Source: Mesodorylaimus sp. YZB2_4
Taxonomy: Eukaryota > Nematoda > Enoplea > Dorylaimida > Dorylaimidae
DNA length: 64,000 nucleotides
Assembly: GCA_030248295.1 (NCBI GenBank)
Contig: JASANH010000448.1
Coordinates: 62,001 to 126,000, forward strand
Direction of reading: 5' to 3'
The position numbers were made by a program, and so were the translations under genes. The notes below the pieces were generated by a model, which saw only the letters and a list, made by a program, of their open reading frames with translations, was not told the DNA's origin and searched no databases. Positions 34,201 to 44,782 of this stretch are shown here, piece after piece (position 1 is the first letter of the stretch; each line of letters begins with the position of its first letter).

Positions 34201-37200
34201 GACGCGTTGTTGGTGCACCCGCTCGACTCGATGACGTTCCTCGTGGTGCTCCCTCTCCAACCTCGTCATCGTGCGCTTGAATTCCTGTCGGAGACCAAAT
34301 GCCCGCTTGTTGGCACATGCCACAATTTAAGTCTTACCTCTTTCATCTCATCCACACGACTGGCATCAGTCTCCTTATTTTCTTGATATTTAGCTTCGGC
34401 ATCTGATAATTTTCGCAGAGCCTGAAAAAATACGTTTACACTTTAAGCCAGAATGTGACTAGCCTGAATTTTTGAATTGTCTATATTTATTTCTGGAAAC
34501 ACGCATGTCCTAATGCCTGCAGGAGTGCAGCTGATCGAGTAACATCAGGCGCCTAGTGTGCAAGTGCTCCTACATAGTGGAGACACGCAGAGGAATTCTG
34601 CTGTGTCCCGCACAGCCCTGCTTTGAAGGCTTGACTGATGGTCGACTATTGGCAGAAACGGGCTTCAGCCCGAAAAAGTTGAAAGAAACTGGTTACAGCA
34701 GGCATCAGCAGAAATAGTGCTCGAATGCAAGCAATATGCATGCAGTCACTGACATAATGTACATCGCATAAGTTATTTGCATACATCTGGTCATTTAGCA
34801 CACGTTCATCCTGCGTACATCAACTGTATGGCATGAATAATGCACCCCCCCAACTAAAGCCGTGCATTGGCGTGGAAGCTTTGCGCGCTGTGTGTGCAGA
34901 AAATGAAGCAGTTTAGTAGGTACATGCGTGAATATGCACATGCGCGTCAGCATCCAAAAGCTAGCCTGGCGGAGCCTCAATCGAACAGGTGCATCTGCGA
35001 GTCTCACCCAGTCTCTGACGCGTGTGCAGTTGCTCACCTCGGTCACTTTCGCCTTGTGTTTCCTCTCCAATCGATCAATAGCCGATCGATAAATCACATA
35101 TTCTCGATCGGGATCAGCTGATCGGAAATACGGGTCTTCCGTACTCGATTTTTCTTCGCTCGATGAGTCATCATCTAAAACAGTCAATATTCCACGGTTT
35201 TTCTCTCACAAACTCTTGGCTGCCTTTTGTGATTGTACTGTACTACCGAGTTGCAATTGTCCTAAGCACGTGTTTTTCGAATTTTACGCTTGATGATTAA
35301 GAAAGTTTTCCGCGGACTGGGGTTTTTTTGCGCTATTTGAGAGCTGGGCGACCGATTTTGATTTTTGGCAACAAGCACATCCGAACTAGAGAGATCAGTA
35401 GATGCCCACAGCAAACTTGCATATACTGGCTGCAGATGCAACCAAGCTTGGCGGGCGTAGGAGGGAGGAGGCCGAAGTCAGAAACCCCGATTGGAGCAGG
35501 CAAGTCTGTCGACCACCTGCGGCTGAAACATCAATCCGACGGGTTGACGTCTCCCAGCCAGGGGAGATTGATTACTCCCAACTCTCCATGGCCTAGCAGG
35601 CACGACGGTCACACGGGAGTATGAAGTTCCAAAGTCAGAAAACGAGCAAGTCCACTCGTGGCCTGTGGGGCTAGCAAAGAATTCCCATCCTATCGATGCC
35701 TTTTCGAAATAATCTTATACAAAACTTTGCATTTGTCTGCTCACTCACCATCGTCATCGGCGCCCTCGGTCTGCACTTCCTTCACCCTGGTTGCCCCTTG
35801 GGTACTAGCCCTCAAACTAGTCGTGGCCGTCGTTGATGTCAAAACGCGTTTTCTCGAAGGTTGTTGACTCAAATTTGTCCTTTTCGGGGTTGATCGAGTG
35901 GTCGAGGCTCCCTGCTCATCGTCCTCGTCGTCTTCATCGCTCGAATCATCTTCACTATTCTCCAAACTTGGTCGAGTTTTCTTTTGTTCGTGGCCTAGAA
36001 ATCAAAAAAAAGGCGTCGTAAGTTTCGAGGTGCTGCTTCTCGAAAATTGGCTTGTTCGAAGGTCAGGCCAGGGTGACTATGCCAGCGCGGGCAGTCATCC
36101 TGCCCATCGGTCGCATCCGAGGTCTAGTGCGACTAGTTCCTGGAGTTACGCTCGACATAATCGGCCAGAATACACAGCGATCCTCAGTCGTGAACTGCAT
36201 GACCACAGGGGCAGCCAGGGCAACAACCCTGTGCCTCTCCACGCAACACTGGACCAAGTCCCAAGCTTAGGAGCTTCAGTCTTAATTAGGGCCCAGTGCG
36301 TAAAATTCTTCCCTCAGGCAGCCAGCGGCTGGCTCGAGTCCAAACGGCAAGCAGTCAAGCCACGCCCGCAACCACGTGAAGACTCTGTTCAGTGCCAGCC
36401 GTTCGGGCAGTCAAGGGCATCGGAACAGGAACTAGTTAAGAACTAGTCAGCAACCCACACCCGGCCACCACCTCCGTCAATCCCTGCATCAGCTGTCGTG
36501 GAGGCGACCAGGCCCAGTCACCCTCAACTAATGGGTTATTAGAAAGACTATTTGGAAATGTTCCTGACGGCGGCCAGTTGTCCAAAGCCAAAGAATACAC
36601 ACTTGTCAAACTAGTGTAACCAGCGCACACAAGGCGACGAGGCAAGTGGGAGACCAAAATGTCTCAGCGAATATTAGTTTCGCGACTACAGTATACCTGC
36701 GGCTGAAACATCAAGCCGACGGGCTGACGTCTCCCAGCCAGGGGAGAGTATCTCATAACCACCCAGCGATGCTGGCTACACTAACCTGGCATGTAGACCA
36801 AGGTACAGCACAGAAAAGTCCACCCCTTCTGTTTGGGGACTGGCCGCAGAGCAGACAGTCAAACCACAAGTTCTACCATTTTAAACTGCAAGTGCAGGTC
36901 TAGCCAGCCTGTTAGTCAATGAGCATGGAAGATTCCGTCATCCTTTGAATACATGATGAGTGGCAGCCGCCTCCTGCATTGTCATCAAAATCGACAGCGA
37001 TCCACCTGCTACCCCCCCCCCCCCCCCCCCCAATATACGCTCTGGCGTCTTCAACCCCCTGTTTTGGGAGGACGATCTGACCCCCTCCCACAGACGAATT
37101 CAGCGATGTTGGTCTTCAACCTTGGGCAACAAGAGTTGACATCACCGCTTGATTTCAAGCCTCAGTTGCCTTGACAGCCCACCCACTCACCGACTTTGAC

Positions 37201-40200
37201 CTTGACTTTGAGGTCGATGGTGGGCCTCTCGTCAGATGCTGACGACAACGATCGATGCCCAGCCCGGCCTTGATTCTTCGGGCAGCACACATATTCGACG
37301 CCGGAAAACACGTCCAGTCCGCACGGCTCCAACATGGCGAACGATTCGACCACGAACGAATCCAGGCCCGATTTTGTCGAACTTTGCTTGGCGCATTCTT
37401 TCTGAGCCGTTTCATTCCAATGATCAAAATCCTTGCACACTTTTTGATCGTCCACATGCCCGAAATGACAATGCTCGGGCACCAGCAGGGCTTCGCTTTC
37501 GAAAGTGCCAGCTAAAAAGAAGACAACACATTGTATTGACATGAACTCATTCCGAAATCAAAAAAAAGGGCAGAGAAGGATCAAATTGAGGGGGTGTAGA
37601 GCATATTCTTGACAATGTGAACCAAGCAACCATATAAACTGGCACAGCCGACTCTGAGGTCGATTGTATTTTCGATGTTGAGTGACTCGATAATTCTGAT
37701 ATTGATCAGAAATTCAAACTTTGTGTTCCCACCAGAATACTTTGCTACGCAGTATTTTTCACCGCACGCATTTGCTGTCGCAAAAGCTCACGATCAGTGA
37801 TTATCCATGCCTACTGCTGCCAGATTCAAGCCCGAATCCATCACCTCCCTTAAAATTCCCAAGCCAACAAACTCATTCATCTCAAATGTATATTCTACAA
37901 AAACTGCTTTTAAAAATAAGAAGCACGAGGTCATTTTGTGTAATTTTCGATCACTCAACCCAGTTTTAAGACCATTTTTTTGCCCGACACGCGACGCCCT
38001 TGCTCAAACTGAACAAAAATTTTACGCTGACTTTTCAGCACATTTCAAAATGGAGCGCAATTGTGTGTGTCAGTTTAGTCAGCAGAATGAACTGGAGAGT
38101 GGCAGTCTCAGACCCGAGCCTGGCAGAGAGCTTACCAATGCATCGATAGGGTTTGACTTTGAAGGTGGCCTTGCACGGATGACCTTCCAACTTGCACCAA
38201 CTGGGCAACTCGTACTCGCGACTCGACTCGACGATGTTGCTTATTCGCAGACTTGGGTACACCTGAAATGGGGGGCACTCATTTCCAACAACTTCGACGA
38301 AGGCTAACTGAGAACAAATTTTCTGAAAAGTTTGAAACAGGTTTTAGTGTTTTACTCAAGCAGTATGCTACCTGACGCAAAAAGTGTTTGCAGCAATGCA
38401 ATCATGGTCACTGATTTGATGACTTGACGATGATCCCTCGAGCACGCTGTGCTTGTTTGATCAGAAACTGACCGTTTATCACTCAAGACGCAATTTATGA
38501 AGAGCAAGAGAAATGTAAAAAACACCTAAATTATGTATTCAGTCAATAAAATATTCTTGTCCTTACAAGGAGCAGAAAATGATTTTCCCAGTTTTTTAAG
38601 ACAAAAATTTATTTCTTCTCACTGTCTCAGCAGTCTCAGAAAACTCTTTTTTCTCATGCAAATGAGAAACTGCAGCAATGACAGATATTACAATCGAAAG
38701 AGCAAGAAAAAATGGACACGCAAATGACATGGTAATCGGCGTTTTGGTAGCCTAAGCGAGCGCTTGTACAACTGATTGATCGATCTTCTTGAGGCAAGCC
38801 GATGCCAATGATCAGCCGTCCAAGCTCGCTGGTGCACCTCTTATTTCACACCATGAACCCTGACTTGGTCGAACAATTATGCAAAGTCTAATCGATCTGA
38901 CGAAAATTCTTTCTCCAGAATGTTAACATCCTCAGAAAAACGCGGGAGATTCAAATCTGAAACCTCAAAATGTAACCTTTCAGTTTTGCCTGATTTTAGG
39001 CCCGAAATTCCCATTTCTCCAGGTTTTTTATGTACTTCTCAGATTTCCTGCTTTTTCCAGGTTTTCGAGTCGTCTACGTCAGCGCTGACAAACCCACATG
39101 GAAACTTAAAGGTGAGAACCATTTCAGAAAACCAGCCTGACCTGTTCAACAGGCTCAGCAATTCATTTTGCCCCTTTTTCGAAGTGATTTTGTGGACAAG
39201 TTTGCAAACTACTGCAAGAAAGGCATCATAAAATTTTTACGCGCTCAATATACAAAACATCAACCAAAAACCGAGGGGGGAAGAAAAATATGGGCCTTGC
39301 TCTTCGTTTCCTCATAACGAGCTAAATGTATTCTCACAAGGAATGCTTGCTCGCTGTCAAGATCTCCCCGGGATCGAGACATGTCTCAAACTGTAGGCCG
39401 TGACAAAGGGAAACGATGAAGAGATTTTGACGGCAGGACGAGGAATGAGGGAATTGAGTGAAATGTTCAGTGAGATGGCCGGACGAGGTTCTGGTCAAAG
39501 TGACTGATCAATTTTGAATTTTTTGGGTTATTTCCAAGGTATCTTCTCCAGGGCTGCCCAAATTGCATGTTGCGGCCTGACAGACTTTGAAATAATCCAG
39601 AAAATTCAAAATTGGCCAGATACTTTGACCAGAACCTCGTCCTGCCGTCAAAATCTCTTCATCGTTTCCCTTTTTCACGGCCCACAGTTTGAGACATGTC
39701 TCGATCCCAGGAAAATCTTAACAGCGGGCAAGCATTCCTCGTCAGGCCGCACTTTTGTATGATCTAGCCTTCCATCCTGTTTGTCTTTTTTGGTGCTTCT
39801 CTGATAATTGGTGCAGCAGTTGTGACGTGACAAAAATATTAGAAAATCAGCAGCTCCTGTTGCTGCGCATTCAGCACGAATAAGAGCTGCATAGTCCCTG
39901 CTCAAAAAACAAGCACTGTGCGTGTGCCGCGGATCTACTCGGGCGGAAAACTTGCTGGCCTCGCGTAACCCAATTGGTCGTCCTCTCTCTCTGAATCGGT
40001 AATCTAGTCTGCTCGCTCAATTTGCCTCGAGTGCACGGCTGACTCGACCAGGCGGCCGTGTCCATTTACGCTTTACAGCTGGCCCCATCGCACACGTCTA
40101 ATCAGCAATTAGACCAGGGGGCACTGGCCGAGTACTACTTCAACACGCTATCCAAACTGAGGCACCCTCCAGTCGAGTTTGCCCGCTCGCTTCCGTTTTT

Positions 40201-42559
40201 GGAATCGAAACCCTCGCAGACTCAATTAAGGAGTCGGATGCAATGAAAATGAACCCTGATACTGGCCAGCACACTGCTCCCATTTATCGATCCCGATCCC
40301 ACATCCACTCGTCCTCCAGCCCGCAGAGCGACGAGTTCTCTCCAAACAGGATGTCCTTGGCACATGACTCAACCCGAGCCTAAACAACATGCATTCCCAA
40401 TTCTACAAAAACAGGGCGCAAAACTTAATGAAAAAGCAGAAACTGCGAATTCGATTATTCAAGTAAAAAAAAATTCAAAACAAGTCCAAAAAACAGAAAT
40501 CTCCATAATTTTCTTACAGTAAAAAATCAAACACAAAGCTCGAAGACACAGAAATTGATTTATTTTATTTTCTGTTCACGAAACAACTGCGATTGAAAAA
40601 ACATGTCTCGTTTCGTCAAGATTTTATAAGTGCAACAGGGAATTCCTCTGCCCCCCCCCCCCCCCCCCCCCAATTGACGATGAGACTGGCAACTCGTCCC
40701 CGAAGCTCTTCTAAACTCTGCAAATTCTTCGATGTAGAAACAGGCGCTCAACTTTGCATAAACAGCGTAATTCGAGGCGGACACACATGCGCCAGTGTCG
40801 ATGGGGAAAACTACGTCGGTCCTCTCATTGTCAGTCACTGCCTTCGCTCAAGTCGAAGGGACTTAAAAATTGAGTATACAATCACCAGGCAGTCTTAAAA
40901 TATACTGGCTAAAATGATTTTAAACGCAAAATTTTAGGATTGAGTGCTTGCCGCTAAAACGTGAAGACAAAAAATTTAAGAGCAGAATTTTAAAAAATGA
41001 ATAGAAATTGAAGAAAAGATCATAAATTCAGAAACCAAATCTGAGCGACATCACAAATTAAAAAATCAGGCTTAGAAATAGATAAATTTTATTAGTTCTT
41101 CAAAATCTTTAAATTCATTGCAGAAAAAAATTCAGGAATGTCTAGTGGGCACAAAATCAGATATTTGTTCAGAATTAAACATCAGAAAGTGATGGTTTTT
41201 CACTCATTTCCCTCAATTTCTCAATTCCCTCAGAAGCCCAGGAAGATTTCCACCCAACTAAATCTGCAGCACACGGGCAGAGGTGCTTGTGTATTTTGAA
41301 CAGGGACTACGCAGCTCTTATTCGTGCTGAATGCGCAACAGGAGCTGCTGATTTTTTAATATTTTTGTCACTTCACAACTGCTGCACCAATTATCAGAGA
41401 AGCACCAAAAAAGGCCAACAGGATGGAAGGCTAAATCATACAAAAGTTTCGCGAACCTGATGCGGCCCGACAAGGAATGCTTGCCCTGCTAAGATTCTCC
41501 CAGGATCGAGACATGTCTCAAACTGTAGGCCGCGACAAAGGGAACGATGAAGCGATTTTGACGGCTGGACGAGGAATGAGGGACTTGAGTGAAATGTTCG
41601 AAGGAAATGTCCAGGATCTCAGAAATTATGAAGTCAAATAGCACATCAAAATTTATATGTGAAAAAGCAAAGCTTTGTTAAAGTCATCAAAACGTGCGAG
41701 AAAAGCAATAAATCACTCAAAATCTTTTAATTTTTTCAACATTCCATCCCATCTTATACATCGCAGTGATGGCTTGTTCCTTCGAAAATGTCCTCAGAAA
41801 ATCCTCACGCGATCGAAATCCAATTTTTCAGGGGCTACTTTTTAACTAAGCTCAAAAAAACACCGCTAAAAGTCACTTTGATTTTGGTGAGGTTTTTTGT
41901 AAGATCAAACAAATATAGGAACTGAGTGCGCAGGCCGGGTGGTCGAAATGGAGGCCTCGACTGGGCAAACATAGTCGAGTCCAAGATCACGAGGGTGAGT
42001 GTGTGAGATAAGGGCTCAACCACGTAAGTTCTGTCAGATGAGGAGAAAAATAAAGTATTTCGCAGGGTGCGACTGGCTGATAAGATGGGAGGAATAAAAC
42101 AGTCTTGGGTCAACTGCAAGCCAGTGTGGCTAGAAGATCCACGATGTGAAATAGAAAACAATCGGAGAGCTGTGGTTGTGCTGGCGATTAGAAGTGTGTA
42201 CAAAACGATTAGGTTGTGAGTCGATGTTGTGTGCTTACCTTTCGACAATATTTAAGAATGTCCAGTTTGCCAGTCAAACAAGCGGCGTTAGGATCGAGGT
42301 CAGTAATCCAACTGCCGCCACCCTCCTTCCTGAAATATCGATTACGATATCCGCATTGGAAGGCCACCATGGCGGAAAAGGGCTCATCCACGGTCGAGCC
42401 GCCGATCACGTTGGCCGCGACCGACTGCAAAATGGGTCCTGTTTTTGGTGTGGAAGAGAGGCGACCGAGTGCACTCACCTCCAAGTAACCATTGGCTACG
42501 TTGGCCAGGAGCAGAGTGGGTAGCAGAAAAGTGGACACAAAGTCACAGATTAGGCCCAT
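31269..42559 (-). CDS. apl-1: amyloid precursor protein homologue, 12 exons, 720 aa
   Basis: Exons: 42559-42479, 42424-42239, 38262-38136, 37511-37191, 35994-35749, 35174-35038, 34421-34338, 34284-33885, 33446-33309, 32821-32631, 32561-32406, 31364-31269; total 2163 nt, all phases consistent. APP proteins are type I membrane proteins acting in neuronal adhesion and signalling, cut by secretases. Seen: signal peptide (FLLPTLLLANVANG); E1 growth-factor-like half (ITDLDPNAACLTG, VYPSLRISNIVE, WCKLEGHPCK, YRCIAG); copper-binding-like half (LLVPEHCHFGHVDDQKVC, MLEPCGLDVFSGVEYVCC); an acidic stretch (SEDDSSDEDDEDDE); the helical E2 domain (VHQQRVSATLNERKRQA, YIRAEEKDRTHGLNRF); membrane segment about 653-677; stop-transfer FRRRF; tail LTPEERHVAGMQVNGYENPT ending YKYFDAKA. 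There is no Kunitz insert and no recognisable A-beta sequence, as in invertebrate APPs. The YENPTY sorting motif is intact. Confidence 0.97.
31760..32110. repeat. GGACGTCC/GGATGTCCAG-rich patch in APP intron 11
   Basis: Several variants of CTGGACGTCCAG, CTGGATGTCCAG and GGACGTCCAATGGATATCCA cluster in about 350 bp. They form short palindromes. No element boundary was identified. Confidence 0.4.
32872..33022 (+). mobile_element. TGTAACC MITE, degraded copy in APP intron 9
   Basis: Contains CTGAAACATCAACGCGAGGG and AACCAGGGGAGAGTATCCAT, the family core, and ends AGCAATGCTGGTCACA. The left end is altered (AGCAACCAGCC). No target duplication is clear. Confidence 0.6.
33640..33870. repeat. tandem duplication in APP intron 8
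   Basis: Two copies about 135 bp apart share AGACC(T/C)GGTTCAG, CTGATCTGCC-like and CACTGATAGGTG(T/C)(G/A)GATAAG. The second copy ends just before the splice donor of exon 8 (33884). Confidence 0.55.
35437..35613 (+). mobile_element. TGTAACC MITE copy in APP intron 5
   Basis: Begins TGCAACCAAGCTTGGCGGGC and contains CTGCGGCTGAAACATCAATC and CTCCCAGCCAGGGGAGATTG; ends GGTCACA. The order is the same as in the intact copies. The flanking 4-mers do not match, so the copy is old. Confidence 0.7.
36615..36780 (+). mobile_element. TGTAACC MITE copy in APP intron 4
   Basis: Begins TGTAACCAGCGCACACAAGG, has the core GGCTGAAACATCAAGCCGAC and CTCCCAGCCAGGGGAGAGTA, and ends GATGCTGGCTACA. It is flanked by CTAG and CTAA, a likely 4-bp target duplication with one change. 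The GCGCAC..GCTGG ends resemble the copy at 25.5 kb. Confidence 0.75.
39335..41600. repeat. nested foldback repeat in APP intron 2
   Basis: The arm at about 39628-39902 is repeated in reverse at about 41307-41582. Shared marks include CGAGACATGTCTC, TCGTGCTGAATGCGCAACAG and its mirror, and the ATTATCAGAGAAGCACC word. Part of the arm occurs a third time at about 39335-39520, inverted against 39590-39740, forming a second hairpin centred near 39553. The 1.4 kb between the long arms contains unrelated AT-rich DNA and a 20-base C tract. It looks like a foldback DNA element or a TIR pair around lost content. No transposase frame is visible inside. Confidence 0.75.
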
Positions 42560-42862
42560 GTTAAACTTTGTGCGATTGAATAGTTTCTGATTGTGATCAG
42601 CCAAAATGCATGGCCTCGGTTTGGCAAGAACATACACTGCCGGCGGGTGGCTGGCACAGAAACTAACGAGCTGGACGACGAGATGGCTAGAAAATGGGTC
42701 TCGCGCACTCGAATTACAGTAACCCAGTTCGTGGTGGGGTGAGCAGTCGGGATGCTCAGGATGGCGCGAAATTCAAATAATCATCAGCGCTCCAAAAGTA
42801 AAGAATTTGCGTACGTAGCAAAGAGGTTTCATTTATTTCTCATCTACGACTACATGATCACA

Positions 42863-44431
42863 TTAAAATATATATAACGAGGAATAACTGAGGAAATTCC
42901 GCCAACTATTTCCACACCAGTCTATATAAACTGCAAACAAGGGCAGTATCACTTGCGAACGAACAAAACAACGCTGCTCAACTCGGGAGGGACTTGTTGT
43001 GGGCCACCTTTGTAAGAATAAGCACCACCACAAGTATCCCTGTTGCCGAACCCAGCTTGAGCTGACACGGGTGCTGGAATAAATTGACATGCCGCGAATC
43101 TTTTTGCCGCACAAAGGGCACAACACAGTGCTTTCGATGCTTGAAACCTTTCTCTAGAAAGTACTGACGATCTATTGATGATCCCAGGCTTGCCTCTTCG
43201 GTGACCCGTGCAAGCCTGCTGTCATGAACCCAAGGATGGACCCCCCGTACTTACATGGGTCCCGATGACTGGAGAGTGTAGCCTTGTAGAACGGTGTATC
43301 TGACGAGACAGTCTAAAATAAGAGAAAAATCAGCATGTGACCACGGACCCGCTGGAGTGCAGGTGTGGTGAGAGGAGTGGCACCCTGGGCGGGCTCCCTA
43401 TCCACCAGACTCACATAACGGTATGCCGATTCCGAGAGCCAGCGGCAGCGAGACTCCCAGTGCGATGGCCGTGGCCACCTCGGCATCACTCATTTTGCCG
43501 CCACTGCCGCGAGCACTGCACACGATTGGACGGTCATCCTCCTTGGCGGGGTTCAAACAACAAATTTCCAAAACTAGGTGTTTCCTGAAAAGAAACAAAT
43601 TAGGCCGAGTCGTTTTTTTTTAAAAACGCAAGTCTTGTCTGGTAGTCGAATCTTCGCATTAAAAGGTCACAAACCACAGACCTCAGACCATCAGAGCGGA
43701 TCGGATTTAAGGACACTATAGAGAAGCCTCTTTGGCCGTATGACTGCCTGTGAGCGCGAGAGTCTTGCGTGGTGGGCAGAGTTGCAGAGCCGATCGACAT
43801 CTCGCATTGAGTGACTCACCACCCACCCCCCCCCCCCCCATCTGACATCCACACTTACTTTTTGGCGTCCTGCACTTTCACGTCTCTCAGAATGGCATCG
43901 TCAGTCTCGCAGTGCAGATTCTTCTTGGCATACGCCCCGAGACTGAAGGCAGTGCTCTCGTGGGAGCCGTGACCGGGTTTCCAATCCACACTCTGGCACT
44001 TGGCCTTGCCCAGGTTCGTGGCCAAACAGCACTGACGCTGGAAACTGAAAAACCGCACTTGACTCTGCTAATGACTGTCTTCCGTGGCACCTACCGTTTC
44101 GAGTGGGAGCTGCTGTTGGCTCGGCCGACGGGGTGGGCATAAGTGATGTTCTTGACCATCTGCCTGTCCTTGTCCCACTGGTTCCCCCTGCCGTACTCGT
44201 CGCACGTTTGCTCAGTCCACACGCAGACCTGAAGAGCTCAATGTATGGCCTGGGCTATGGCTGGATAAAGAGAGGGCCTACCTCGGGGCAGATGCGATAT
44301 GGACGGGCACTGCAGCTGACCGTGTACTCGTCCTTGCTGTTCACGTCCACACTGGATATCGTGTTGGCCAATCCGCATGCCGCAGCATATTCAAGAAAAT
44401 AATACAAGCCGAGAACACAGACGAGGAGCAT
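42863..44431 (-). CDS. Cys-rich single-pass membrane protein, copy A, about 6 exons
   Basis: Exons on the minus strand: 44431-44282, 44228-44095, 44044-43859, 43584-43415, 43312-43255 and probably 43061-42863. The first four are firm, with lengths 150, 134, 186 and 170 and phases identical to copy B. The start ATG at 44431 follows CGCATCGAC and gives the same MLLVCVLGLYYFLEYAAA signal peptide as copy B. Ectodomain cysteines: SCSARPYRICPE, CVWTEQTCDEYGRGN, FQRQCCLATNLGKAKC, EICCLNP and RPIVCSARG. The membrane segment is ATAIALGVSLPLALGIGIPL. The last two exons are inferred from phase and give a short tail ending near 42863; a minus-strand AATAAA lies close below. Function unknown. It is transcribed away from Hint gene A from a shared 351-bp gap and lies just downstream of the APP start. 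Confidence 0.75.
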
Positions 44432-44782
44432 GTCGATGCGGCGATGGGTGTCTCTTTACTGAATTCGTACTTCTTCCTTGCTTATTTTCAAACACAACTT
44501 CCAGGCACTCCCTTCCCCCTGAGAGAAGGAATCTTCACGTCGCGAGACAATGAATAACTGCCTCATGTCAGCCTTGAAGCCGAATTGAAGTAAAAACTTG
44601 GCACTGAGAGAACTGGTCCTTCGAACCATTCAGACGGCTCCAATATTTTCGTCACTATCTTTTTGTGTGATTGTACTCGATCGAGGCCGTTACTTAGACT
44701 TTGTCATATTTGAGCGCTATCGAGTGAAACTTTGACTGTAATCTGGTGAATATCAGCAAAAGCTCCAGACCTCAGCAGAAAA
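44432..44782. promoter_or_regulatory. shared divergent promoter region, arm A
   Basis: Only 351 bp separate the start codons of membrane gene A (minus) and Hint gene A (plus), so both promoters and 5' UTRs must lie here unless 5' exons are missing. The equivalent gap in arm B is 326 bp. No core promoter motif stands out. Confidence 0.5.

Noticed and set aside
40250-40385. Possible APP exon on the minus strand (CAKDILFGENSSLCGLEDEW)
   Set aside because: APP exons 2 and 3 already join in phase with no missing residues, and this segment lies inside the foldback. It also hits a stop.
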